A stretch of DNA of 64,000 nucleotides from Lineus longissimus (taxonomy: Eukaryota; Nemertea; Pilidiophora; Heteronemertea; Lineidae). Both the position numbers and the translations under genes were made by a program. Under the pieces are notes generated by a model that searched no databases, was not told where the DNA came from, and saw only the letters and a list, made by a program, of their open reading frames with translations. Location of the stretch: contig NC_088323.1 of NCBI RefSeq assembly GCF_910592395.1, positions 5,704,001-5,768,000 of the forward strand, in the 5' to 3' direction. The first letter of the stretch is position 1. Each line of letters opens with the position of its first letter. Below, one piece after another: positions 1-12,400 of the stretch.

Positions 1-230
1 TATCCCCACACCTAGGGGGCGCTTTGTAGACAAAGTTTGAGCTCGACTGTGCCAAAGACAATGGCACAATCAGATATTGAGATAACTATTCCAATCTAAA
101 ATTTATATTAAGTACATATTAACAAATTTTCAAATTCAATGACAAATTTCAAATGTTCAATGAACAGCGTAGGTCTTTAAGACTTCTTGAAAAGAACAAC
201 AACAAAAATTTTCAGTTGTTTTAGCCTTTT

Positions 231-472
231 TTTATTTCTGTTAAAAAATGTACAACGTACAAAAAATATATGACTGGGTGCTTACCCCAGTTCAGAGAAG
301 TGTCTTTTGAAAATAGACTAAGCCTACTCAGGTAAAAGCTTCCAATATATCACAGACAAGTTTTATATCAAATCTCCCATCATAAATTTCTATAATTGTC
401 CTCTTATAACTTCTCAATCAATGAGTCTATAACGGGCCAAGCGCCCCAACTATCAAAAGAGGTAACGTTTCT
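231..472 (-). other. ABCB 3' UTR with poly(A) signal
   Basis: On the minus strand the stop codon is at 475-473. The first clear AATAAA downstream is at 236-231 (TTTATT on the plus strand), giving a 3' UTR of about 250 nt. The remaining bases 1-230 show no coding signal. Confidence 0.5.
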
Positions 473-3400
473 TCAATTCTGTGGCACAGTAGTGTTCCGT
501 CGTCTAGCCTGTGCCATTTGTAAATTATAGTAGGCCCCCTTTTCTTGCATTAGTTGACTATGCGTTCCGATTTCCTTCACCTTCCCATTATGGATTACAG
601 CAATCTTGTCTGCGTTTTGTATCGTGGAGAGACGGTGAGCGATACATATGCATGTTCGTCCTTCTTGGGCCTTGTCGAGGGCCTCTTGGACGACCTGCAG
701 GTGAAATAAATCAATTAATCAGGGTTTTTTTTCAAGGTAGTTAAAAATGAACTCTAGCATTATTAAAGATCGACGTTAGTGTGACACCACATCTGGTGGC
801 GAATGGTCCTTCTTTGGCCTTGTCAAGGGTCTCTTGGACGACCTGCAGGTGAAATAAATCAAATAATCAGGGTTTTTTTCAAGGTAGTTAAAAATTAACT
901 CTAGCATTATTAAAGATCGACGTTAGTGTGACACCACATCTGGTGGCGAATGGTCCTTCTTTGGCCTTGTCAAGGGCCTCTTGGACGACCTGCAGGTGAA
1001 ATAAATCAATTAATCAGGGTTTTTTTTCAAGGTAGTTAAAAATGAACTCTAGCATTATTAAAGATCGACGTTAGTGTGACACCACATCTGGCAGCGAATG
1101 GTGGCAAAGTGGCACATTATACTTCTGGTGACCGTTAATCCCAGTCAGTATATCAGAGGTAGGTACATCACCTTTTCACTTTCCATATCTAGAGCTGATG
1201 TCGCCTCGTCTAACAATAGGATCTTCGGCTTTCGTATCAGAGCACGAGCGATTGCTACTCGCTGTTTCTGACCGCCGCTCAGCTGTGTTCCTTTGTCGCC
1301 AACATTTGTTTCGTAACCCTGAAAAGACGAACCGCAATATAAATCGGCCAAGAGGACAAGGAAGATCATGATACTCCAGGCAATGGACAATTTAGACAGA
1401 GACAAACCAGAACCAAAACAAAACAAATATGCACAAAGACAGAATGCCTAAGCCAACTTCGGATAATGCCATAAGCCACTATGACCCTTTGTTTTAAGTG
1501 AAATGCATGACAGGATAATGCCAAAAGCCACTATGACCCTTTGTTTTAAGTGAAATGCATGACCGGATAATGCCGTAAGCCACTATGACCCTTTGTTTTA
1601 AGTGAAATGCATGACCGGATAATGCCGTAAGCCACTATGACCCTTTGTTTTAAATGAAATGCATGACCGGATAATGCCGTAAGCCACTATGAACCTTTGT
1701 TTTAAGTGAAATGCATGACCGGATAATGCCGTAAGCCACTATGACCCTTTGTTTTAAGTGAAACGCACAACTGGTCAGTGCCTTAGCAGACTTCATTGAA
1801 ATTGTCTTTGAGGAAGAACACATACTTATAAGTATTATTGAGAGCAGACCGTTCGTTCAGTGGTCATGAAGTTGGACCCGTGACTTAAACTCGTCCATCT
1901 TCTACAGCCTTTGCTCTCTGTATCTTTGTTTTGGTTTCGGTAAATGCAAATTCTGACCCTTCCTGTTCTTCATGACATTGCCTATAGAATGAGACTGCTT
2001 GCCCAAGCATTTTTGTCAGCCAACACCACAATGAATGTCCTTCCCTGGGAGCAGCAACTGAAGTTAAGTCTATTGTCCAAGGTCGCAGTAATATGTCCTT
2101 AAGAGACCAATAACTTTGGTTGTAAACTTACATCAGGCAAATTCTGAATGAACGAATGAATGTTTGCCTTCCTCGCTGCTTCGATGATCTCATCCATGTG
2201 GATTTTGCGTGTGTTGTCGCCGTATGCAATGTTCTGGGCGATGCTCGCGTCGAAGAGCACTGGCTCCTGGGCGACGATTCCCAACTTGCTTCTGTACCAC
2301 TGGAGGTTCAAACTCCGAATCTCCTTACCGTCCACAGTCTGGAAATGGTGAAGATGATCATTGAAGATCAAATTTTGGGACACGAAATTAGAAAATAAGT
2401 GACCCCTTTGAAATTGGTGCCTTTTCAATGTCTATGGAAGTTCCATGGAAGTAGTGAAATTAACTGGTGGCTTAGAAATTAGGTCCTGTACAGATTCATG
2501 TGTGGAGAGCTCTACGGATATACAGTACTTTGCGGACACCTCCTCGAGCGAAACACCTTCCCTATTAGGGACACGGTTTTGCCCGAAATGTGTACCAAAT
2601 CTTTCGCTTACCACACTTCCACCAAACGGGTCATAAAACCGCTCAGCAAGCTGCACTGTCGTACTCTTCCCACAGCCACTAGTACCGACCAAGCCCAGAG
2701 TCTGACCAGGACTGATCGACACTGTAAGACCTCGCAGAATCTGTGTACCAGGTCGAGTCGGATAGGTGAACTCCACCTCGCCAAAGGAGACTTCACCCTT
2801 GAAATCTGAATCGGACTGGAAGAGAAGACATCGAGTAAGGAGGTTGAATAACTCCAAGGGTAACCAAAGGGAGGGGAGTAATGCAGTAAACAAAGTCCAG
2901 TTGAGTTTGAATGACAAAGATATATCGGACAACAGTTAGGCTAACAATAATTTTCAAAGCACAGTTGAGTGACTTGAATAGTAGTAGTCGAACAGCATGC
3001 AACACAATGTCAAATTTTTCGGTTGATTTTAGAAAAGAATGGTTCGCCAGACTCACCACTGTTTCACCATTAGTACTGTATGCATCAATAACGGGCTCTC
3101 TGTCAAGAAGTTGGAAGATCTTGGCAGCTGAGATCTTGGCCTTGGTATAATCGGGTGCCATGGAACTAGCTCGTCCAAAAGCCATACCACCAAACGTAAT
3201 GGCCGAGAAAATTCTGGAAAAAAGAACAACAACTCTGAATTCTAATTGAAAAAAAAGAAACTTCGATAGATTTCAAAAGGTGCATTTCAACTTTTTATCT
3301 TTTTTTTTTCCGATTGTAAAGTATTGCAATCTATTTGTAACGTACTCCAATCCAAATGTAATGTATTCCAATCCAATTGAAATGTATTCCACTGTGATGT

Positions 3401-6400
3401 ATTCTGATCCAATTGTAATGTATTCAAACCCAATTGTAGTGTATGCAATCCAATGTAATTGTAATGTATGGGTATTCCAATCCATTTCTTCACTGAATAA
3501 AGCATACTGACACCACTCATTTTATATTGTGGTGTCCTTAATATGGTGACATGCTTTAGAAAGATCTATCCTGCAATCTCTGAACTATAATACTAACTGA
3601 GAAATTCATGCTGAGAACTTGGGACAAATGCTAAACTTACTTGAAAATATCTATGAAGTTCATTTCACCTTCGTCAATTAGGAATGCACCGAAAGCAAAA
3701 GCGGCTGCGTAGGCAAAGTAGATGATGCTCTGTGTGAAGGCGTAGGCTATGCCGTAGACGTGCGCCCGCTTGGTACCAGCTCTGAAAGCAGTAGGTGCAG
3801 CTATAGAACGGAGGTTCTAAAAAGTACACAGAGTGGCAAAGAAAATGGCCCTTCTGCTTGAGAGTATTGGATTGAATATCGGATACACAAAGAACTGCGC
3901 CTGCTATGGTACCAGCCCTGAAAGCAGTAGGTGCAGCTATAGAACGGAGGTTCTAAAAAGTACACAGAGTGGCAAAGAAAATGGCCCTTCTACATGAGAG
4001 TATTGGCTATATATTGAATATCGGATACACAAAGAAGTGCAAGCAAAGTAAAGTTTCATGACGAGTGCAAGGGGCCTCATAGCCTCATGATTAGCGCTGC
4101 TGGCTACCTTGAAATAGGGCCGAGGGAGAACTCGGCATTGTGTTTCTGGATCAGCTGGTGTGGCTTTCAAGGAAGTAAAATTCCTAGTCCTTTGAATGAG
4201 ACATGAAACCGAGGTTCCTTGTAATTGGTGTAAAGGCCAGGGCAAGCTAAAGACTCCACCAAGTGAGAAACATGAGTAGCTTGCGTGGACTCTATATCTG
4301 GCCAAAGACAAGGTCACAAGGCCAATAAACCTGATTTGTGCCTAACCACATTGGCACGCATAGAACAGTACCTCCAAGTGCTGAGGGAACGTTGTAGAAG
4401 AAGAATGCATGACTGGTGCAAAAGCGACCAAAAAGAAGTCAAAAAAAGATTTTCTTCGCCTCATACTCACAAGAATACAGCCTCTGAATGATTGTTGTAT
4501 ATTTCCTCAAATTTCACCTCCTGAACAAGAGTGGCAACTGTCCGCACATTTTCTATGGCTTCAGTTGCAATCTGTAACAGAATAGTTGGATCCCCGTCAG
4601 GTGTGCAAGTAAAACAGTCACAAAGACTGACCTAGAGTAATGTTGATTTCTATCTAATTGAGTCACAATTAAATACATTGAATACTAACGGCGCAGGCCT
4701 TTAACAATGTCGGGACATACCGTACCTTTCCACCTTCTTCCATTTTTTTCTTGTCGCCCTTGGCGTAGCCATGTAACAATCGAACTTGGAGGAAACCTCC
4801 GACGGCCAGGAGAGGCATAAAACACAGCACGACAAGGGTCAACTTCCAGCCAAACACGAATGCTATGACGACACCAGTTCCTAGGTTGGCTATCGACTGG
4901 ATGATAGTGCCAACTCTATTACCAGTTGCCTGAAGAAAGCGAGCATTTTGTATAAGTACATTGTAAGTAAGTAAATCTTAACCCTTTCGATCCTCATCCA
5001 CCGCCAGGCAGTTAATACGTTCAGGAGTCGACTCTAGTGTCAATTTTTGAACATGACTCGCTTAATATCGCTCGTATGAACTCGGGACCAAGTGCATTTG
5101 ATAGAGACATTAGACTACCATCATAGGCATAGCTAGCGGGTGTATTCCACCCAGAAGTCACAAAAAAATGTGTTTCTGACATCCGTGGAAATTTTGTTTC
5201 GTTGCCTCACCCCTTTGACTAATGATGTGTCTGATGCCAGTCTTACACACAGCGCCCCAACTTGATTCTCGTGAAGATCAAACCACCCGACCTCCTGAAA
5301 AAGACAGACAATAGTTTGTTAACCTTATTGCGACGTGAACTTTACTTTCTGTAAAAGTACCCTTTTTTCATTTTCTCTTTGATTCTACACCCTAGTCTGA
5401 ACTCAAAATGCCCCCGTTTCAATAGAAAACTGATATGGTATGAGGCTTCTAAGCTATTTGACTGGTGGGCGGGGGGGGGGGGGCGTGACCAGAATCGTGA
5501 GATTATCACATGCCTACCTGGCGCAACATAGCTTTAAACGTCAAGTGGCGCAGCCGCTCTGTCAGTTGCTCACCGGACAACGTAAAGAAATAGCTCTGCA
5601 GGAAATGACAGATGGCCACGGTCGCGCCAATGGAGACCAGGATAATAGCGAACAGCTGGGATTGCTGGGCTTGCAAATCCATGTCAACAATGGCAAAGAC
5701 CTGGAGTAAAAAGAGAAAAAAACTTACAGGCATTTGAGGGAAAAGTCTGGCTATTTGAAGAAGATGGAAACACTGAAACTGTGCATTTTCACCCTCAAAT
5801 TTCCTCTTTACAGGACTTCCGCCTATATATTGATGACAGCCAACAATCACTCGAACAACTCATCCTGATTCATCAAAACTCCTACAAATTGCAAGTTTTT
5901 AGGCAGGGAGGAGTTGCCTCTCATTGTGACACATGATTATATGTAAGGTAAGGTGGTTCAATAGCCCCCAGAACAATTATAGCCTTTGTGTGCATTATGT
6001 GTACTGCCAGCCGATTCCTACACTGAGGGTTGCTATAATTGTACTGTGGCTATAATTGTACAACCTTACCTTACATATTTTTACAGTTCTTCGATCAGAT
6101 GACTTACCCCAAGAATTTCACTGAAGACAACCGCAAAAGCGGGTTGGACACCTCCGGTGAATATTGCCGAGATACAACCAATCATAATGAAGAGCCACTC
6201 GGAGGCGTTCATCGCCCAAACTCGTTTTATCGACACCTCTGGCACGTCTTCTTCCTGAACTTCTTTAGCGTCAGCCTGAAACGGAGCAGTTTTATCACAG
6301 GGATGTGAAAATGAGAGTTCAATAGCCCTGCAATTGACATGCAAAAACTGCCTGACAACACACATGGAATGATTATTTTATGTGTTTTGTCAGTAAGACT

Positions 6401-9400
6401 GTGTTTGTCAGTCATTTTGTACTCTCAAAGTCATATTATGATGAAATGGCCTAGTCTAGGTTATGCAGAGGCAATGGTGGTCAATTCAAGCAGAGACGGA
6501 ACAATGTCATTGATAAATAGAGTTCCGGTCATGCGCATGGAGGATGTTTCGAAGCATGAAATGACCCAGGAGAACATTCTTTACACCAAGGTGATTCACA
6601 GGGAATTAGAGGATCTTAATAAATATGTACATGAAGATTTGTAAATGTACCATTTTCCGCCAGAGTATTCACCAAGAAGACCTCCCAATTCATCCTAGAG
6701 GTAATAAAATTATTAAGTTAGAGAATAAGAAATGCTGTTAGTTACACTAAAACAAACCGCTATCTACCAAAACTGCTAATTATCAGTAATAACTACATGT
6801 ACTTCATAACATGTTAGGATTTTATTATGTTACTTCCTGGCCAGCACATGTCAATACCATCATTGTTAGATAACTCAATGAGTAAACCTATCATAGTTTA
6901 GTTAAGATAAGATTTTAGGAGCTGGGGCAATTTTACCCCAGGGCCACATTCACCCCACTTTACGATTATGTTAAAGGTACACACCTCCTCCTCATCTCCT
7001 GATTCTGATACAGCGCTGTTCAACCGACGTAAGCTGCCTCGCTGACCAAATTTATTCGAAGATCCTTGCCTCTTAAAATGACTGCTTTGTCTGGATAAAC
7101 CACGTTTCAGTTGGATGGAATCCTCGTCATCAAAGTCATCAGCTGAAACATCGAAAAGAATATACGATACTCGAAAGCCCAACAGTGTGTTTTCAATTCA
7201 AATTTTATTGGTGTAGGACCAACAAAGCTAGCAACAAAACAAACATCTGCCTGGAGACGAGACTGAAGTGAGACGTTCCTTCGCCATCGGGTTTTCCACA
7301 CAACCTTACCTGCTTCTGCGTCTTTGCTTTCTTCCCGTATCTGGCTGGTGACGAGATTGAAGTACAACCCTTCCTTCACCATCAGCGCATCATGGTTCCC
7401 CTGTTCCACCACCTGGCCATCTTTTATACCGAATATCACATCGGCATCACGTACCGTGGATAGGCGATGGGCTATCACAATGGTGGTACGTCCTCTGCTT
7501 GCCTGGAATGAACAAAGCAAGATAAAGAAAAGCCGTGGAATTACGGCATTGTGCATAACTGCATTTCTATTTTCCTGGACCACCAGTTTTAAAAACAGCG
7601 TACTGGTACGACCCAAAATCTTTCCTGAACTGTCTTACCTTTTCCAATGCCTCCTGCACAGCACTTTCACTGGCTGTATCCAAAGCAGACGTCGCTTCAT
7701 CTAGGAGCAGGATTTTAGGATTTCTGACCAACGCTCTCGCAATGGCTATCCTTTGTTTTTGGCCACCGCTCAGCTGGGCACCGCGCTCACCGACAAGAGT
7801 TTCAAACCCCTGGAGAGAAAATGGAAAATCATGGCATGTGTGGTCTGTTGTAGATATTCTCTGTAATCAGAATCTGATATAAAGTCTAAAGTCTTCGACT
7901 TACATCAGGAAGATCCTTAATGAAATTATAAGCATTCGCCTCTCTCGTTGCCTGCTCTATCTCAGCCTGGGTGACATCGTTCCGTCCATATCGAATATTC
8001 TCGACAATCGTCGTCGCGAAGAGGATCGGTTCCTGACTAACGATCCCGATGTGTCGACGTAACCATTTCACGTTCATGTCACGGATGTCATGGCCATCAA
8101 TTCTAACCACACCGTCCTCGGGGTCGTAGAACCTCTGTAGCAGTTGCATTGTGGTACTTTTACCACATCCGCTTGGTCCGACGAACGCCACAGTCTGCCC
8201 GACGGACACCGAAACACCAAACCCATGCATAATCTGAAGTCAAAACATGCAAACTACAGAATTCATCTGGTGAGAAGAAAAACTCACATGTGGTTTTGTG
8301 CCACAGTCTGTGTGCCTCAGTTACCAACTTAGACTCTGTAACTTAGAGATTTGTCAACTAATTACATTTTAGGCTTCAAAACCACAGGTTGAGGGTCACT
8401 GTCTCACTGCGCCACTCAAAAAACAAAAAGTGACCTTGAAATAATCTACAGCTGATGAGGTGGAGCCTTACGTTAGAGTTTTAAGCTGTACTGAGGTGGG
8501 TCACTTTACTAACTTTTTGATCCGGCCTTGCAGGATACCGAAAGTGGATGTCATCAAACTCCACATTTCCGACAATCTCTGGCTTTTCGCCCTCGTCTGA
8601 ACTGCTGTCAATAGATGGCACTTGGTCGATGATCTCGTAGATTGATGCTGCGGCGGCTCGTGCGTTAGTGAATCCCTCTAAGTGAGGCAGGGCATTGCCG
8701 ATGGCCATGGCACCAATGAGGACACCGAAGAACACCTGCAAGAAATTTATGAATAGCGATGAAAACCTTATTAAAGGGGGGGAACGACTTTACAATCCCC
8801 GATGATGTGAAAACTCAGAAAAAACTGATGTCAAGTGCGATCGGGGTAACCCGCGATTATTACATCACAACTGCGGAGCACTACTGAATCACAGGCCCTT
8901 GAGTACATGTCTTTATAATAGGGGTAGAAGGCGTAAAATAGGCGTAAAATAGGGGTATAAGCCCAGGAACTAGGCTAGCATAGGCTAGCATAGAGAATTT
9001 CTCTATGCTAGTCTAGTTCCTGGGCTTATACCCCTACCCCTATTTTACGCCTATTTTAGGCATAAAATAGGGGTATAAGCCCAGGAACTAGGCTAGCATA
9101 GAGAAGCCTAGTTCCTGGGCTTATACCCCTATTTTACGCCTATTTTACGCCTTCTACCCCTATTATAAAGACATGTACTCAAGGGCCTGTGACTGAATGT
9201 TTCCATCAAACCTACCTGTAAAATTACGCCAGCAGTGGTCCTCGCCTCCCTAATCATCTTGGCACCGTACCAGAAGGCCAGGGCGAAGGAACTGAAAATG
9301 ACAAACCAGATCACGCCTTGGCCCAAGCCAACACTTATGCCCTTCTTGATGCCCATCTTCTTGGCTTCGGTCAGATTTTCATTGTACCTGTAAGCAAGTA

Positions 9401-12400
9401 TAGATAGAGACAGCTTTGGGATGTATAGGTGGAGTTATGGCGGGAAAAGATGTCATGTCATAAACAGAGCTTGGTACGAGATGTGGGAGGGGGGAAATCA
9501 ATGACGTCAGACAAGGGAGAAAACATGTCAACAGTAGCCACTGTGGTCTTATCTCATGGTGATCAGATGAGTCCCTTTGGTGTCCCTCCTAACTTGCACC
9601 TATCGCAAACTGTGTTTTAGTCATTAATTTAGGCCACACCAATCTGATCGGCTGAGTGGGGCCGCTACACTTCCCAACCCCCCAGACCAATCTGCACTAA
9701 TGGGGTCTGACATTGAAACAGTGAAACAATGCCAAGAAAACCTCTTCTTTTTCTTTCAATGACTCTGAAAAACGCATGAAGACATATTTGATATTTCCTG
9801 TGTAGTCCTCCATGGGACGTGAACCAAAACTCAAAATTGGTGTGGCCTTACCTGTCACTCTCCTTCTTCTCGCCACCGAAGGCCACCACCGTCCTGATCG
9901 CACCGAGCACCTCTTCTGCTACAGCTCCTGCCTTGGCATATGCTTTCAATTCCTTCTGAGTGAATCCTTGAAGAAGCTGAAGAAGGAACAACATATAACA
10001 GTGTGAAAGAGAGGGGGAGGTTGTTAAAGTCTGCTGGGCTGTTGCCCAAGTTCCCCCACATCCCATCAGGCCTGATTTTCTCACGGTTTTTGTAGCATTG
10101 GCAACTCAGGAGTAGGTCTATCATTTCCCTGAGAAACCTCTAGGCAAGCCGGGTACCAACTCACACTCTTTAGTCGAGAGAAGCAATGTAGCACAGGTAA
10201 GGAAGGAAGACCAGATAATCAGGCTGTAAACTGAATGGTTTTCGCACCATGTCAGAGTCTCGTAACGTCGAAATCTGGCGTGATATAACCAATGGTCACC
10301 ACCTGCTTGTGGTCTAAAGCAAACAGCCCCCAGTATGCTACAGAGGAATGGTATAAGATCTTACTCGAGTCATGACAAAAGCAGTGATTCCTACGAAGGG
10401 TACCAGCGAGAGCATGATGAGAGCTAACTCCCAGTTCTTTGCAAAGCCGAGGACGAATGCCGCAATGAAGGTGGTGATGCCTTGAAGAAACTGGGCGACT
10501 TTGTCTCCAATGCCGTCATGGATGGTGTTTAGATCACTGGAAAAAACATTATGATGTGCGCAAATGAAATTGGTTGAAATCTTGAGAGCAGACGTTGCCA
10601 AAGGTGCTGTATTCCATCCCATCACCCACCACTTTTCTATTAGGAGGAGCCAGTTCCAGTGGGGGTATATTTTGATTGAAAAACTCAGTTGAAAAACTCC
10701 CAAGAAAATTTTAAAAGAGGTTATTTTTTTCAGAATAACTCTTCGGACTCATCAAAATGTACATTTTTGAGAATAATGATTAACATTCATTACACTGTGA
10801 GGTTTGAACTAGCGGCTGCTTGACCATCAGCCATTAGTCAGAGCCACTAGGCCACCATAACTCCGAGGTATTCTAGTAGAACCTCTACAGTAATGTACTT
10901 ACTCAGCAAGTCTGGAGTTCAGCTCGCCAATCTGATGTGTGTCGAACCAACTAATCTCCTGCTTCAGGATAGAATGGAAGAAGAGTCTGCGGATGGTCTT
11001 GGTCTGTCGCTCCGCAGTCCACATCCAGAATGCAATCGACAAGTATGACATGACGAGAGTGCCGATACCAACGTACACGAAATAGACACAGAATGGCGAG
11101 ATCAAACTGTACATGTTGACTGTGTAATTTTGCCTGGAAAAAAAATCATTAGATTTACAAAAGTCGCAACAATTTTGATGGACTATAGCACTGGACTTGG
11201 GAGCATATATTGTTATTTCATATTCGAAATATTTTCCTGAACGTGTAACACTTTGCACTGCATGAGGAACGAGCTAATGTAGTATGTCAGTAACGTGTGC
11301 AAGGGGAGGAGCATACGACTGACTCTAGTATTCGAGGATAGATCTGTACTTATAAAGTTCTCTCATTGTTTTTATCATCTGATCGCTGACAAAGAAGTTG
11401 GGAACTTGGTGGTAGGGGGAAAGTCACAACAAGGAATGTTAATTATGACCAGGACTGTAGTTGGCAACTTGGTGGTAGCGGGAAAGTCACAACAAGGAAT
11501 GTTAATTATGACCAAGACTGTAGTTGGCAACTTGGTGGAAGCGGGAAAGTCACAACAAGGAATGTTAATTGTGACCAGGACTGTAGTTGGCAATTTGGTG
11601 GTAGCGGGAAAGTCACAACAAGGAATGTTAATTATGACCAGGACTGTACTTACGCAGTTGTCGCATTGTTTTTCATCATCTGATCGCCGACGAAGAAGTC
11701 GGCCACTTGGCCATAGATGAGAAGGTTCAAGGGAAAGGCGGCACCCTGGCCCACAGACCCCAGAGCCCCAAGGAACATCAGTAGGATGTCTAGTTTGTCG
11801 TGAAATCGAAACTGAAAATGAACCAAAAGTGGAAAAAGTTATGACTTAAAGGGGTACACCGTGTGTATTTACTGGTGGTTAAAAAAATAGAGATGCAGTA
11901 AGATAGAACGCCGTAGGGCAGGCAGTTCCTTTTGATAGCGAATTTTGCACCAGCAATACAAAGCACCTCCATTTTCCACATCTCAGTGGGTATCGATGCA
12001 ACTGATGCATCAAGTCATTACTATGGAATTCCCATACACAAGTTCCCGTATGGAACCCTATTGCCCACATGTTTAGCAGGCCAAACTAGCAACTGATCTC
12101 CCCCCCCCCCGAGTTTCAGGATATGAGAAGGTACATTTTTGTGGTCAGTGACAATGAATTAAAAGTACAATAATAATACTTACCAACTCAAGCACTCCCA
12201 CTTTTTTTATTTCAACTTTTTCCCTAAAAAGAAAAATTGCAACTTTTTGCTTAGCGAGTCAAGATGAACACTGCAGTTAATCTCAAAATACTTATAAAAA
12301 ATACTAGGAGTTTAAGATTTAAATGGGCATTATCAATCTGATATATTTGCTTTATGCGTGAGCACTTGGAACCAAGTTATATTTCAGTCGTCTAGGAATA

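Noticed and set aside
1460-1770. CRISPR-like regular repeats
   Set aside because: Units are contiguous with no spacers, and the sequence is an intron of an animal gene.
11295-11720. 141-residue plus-strand frame with a 21-residue repeat
   Set aside because: It is the product of a 63-bp minisatellite inside an ABCB intron; there are no splice or start signals of its own.
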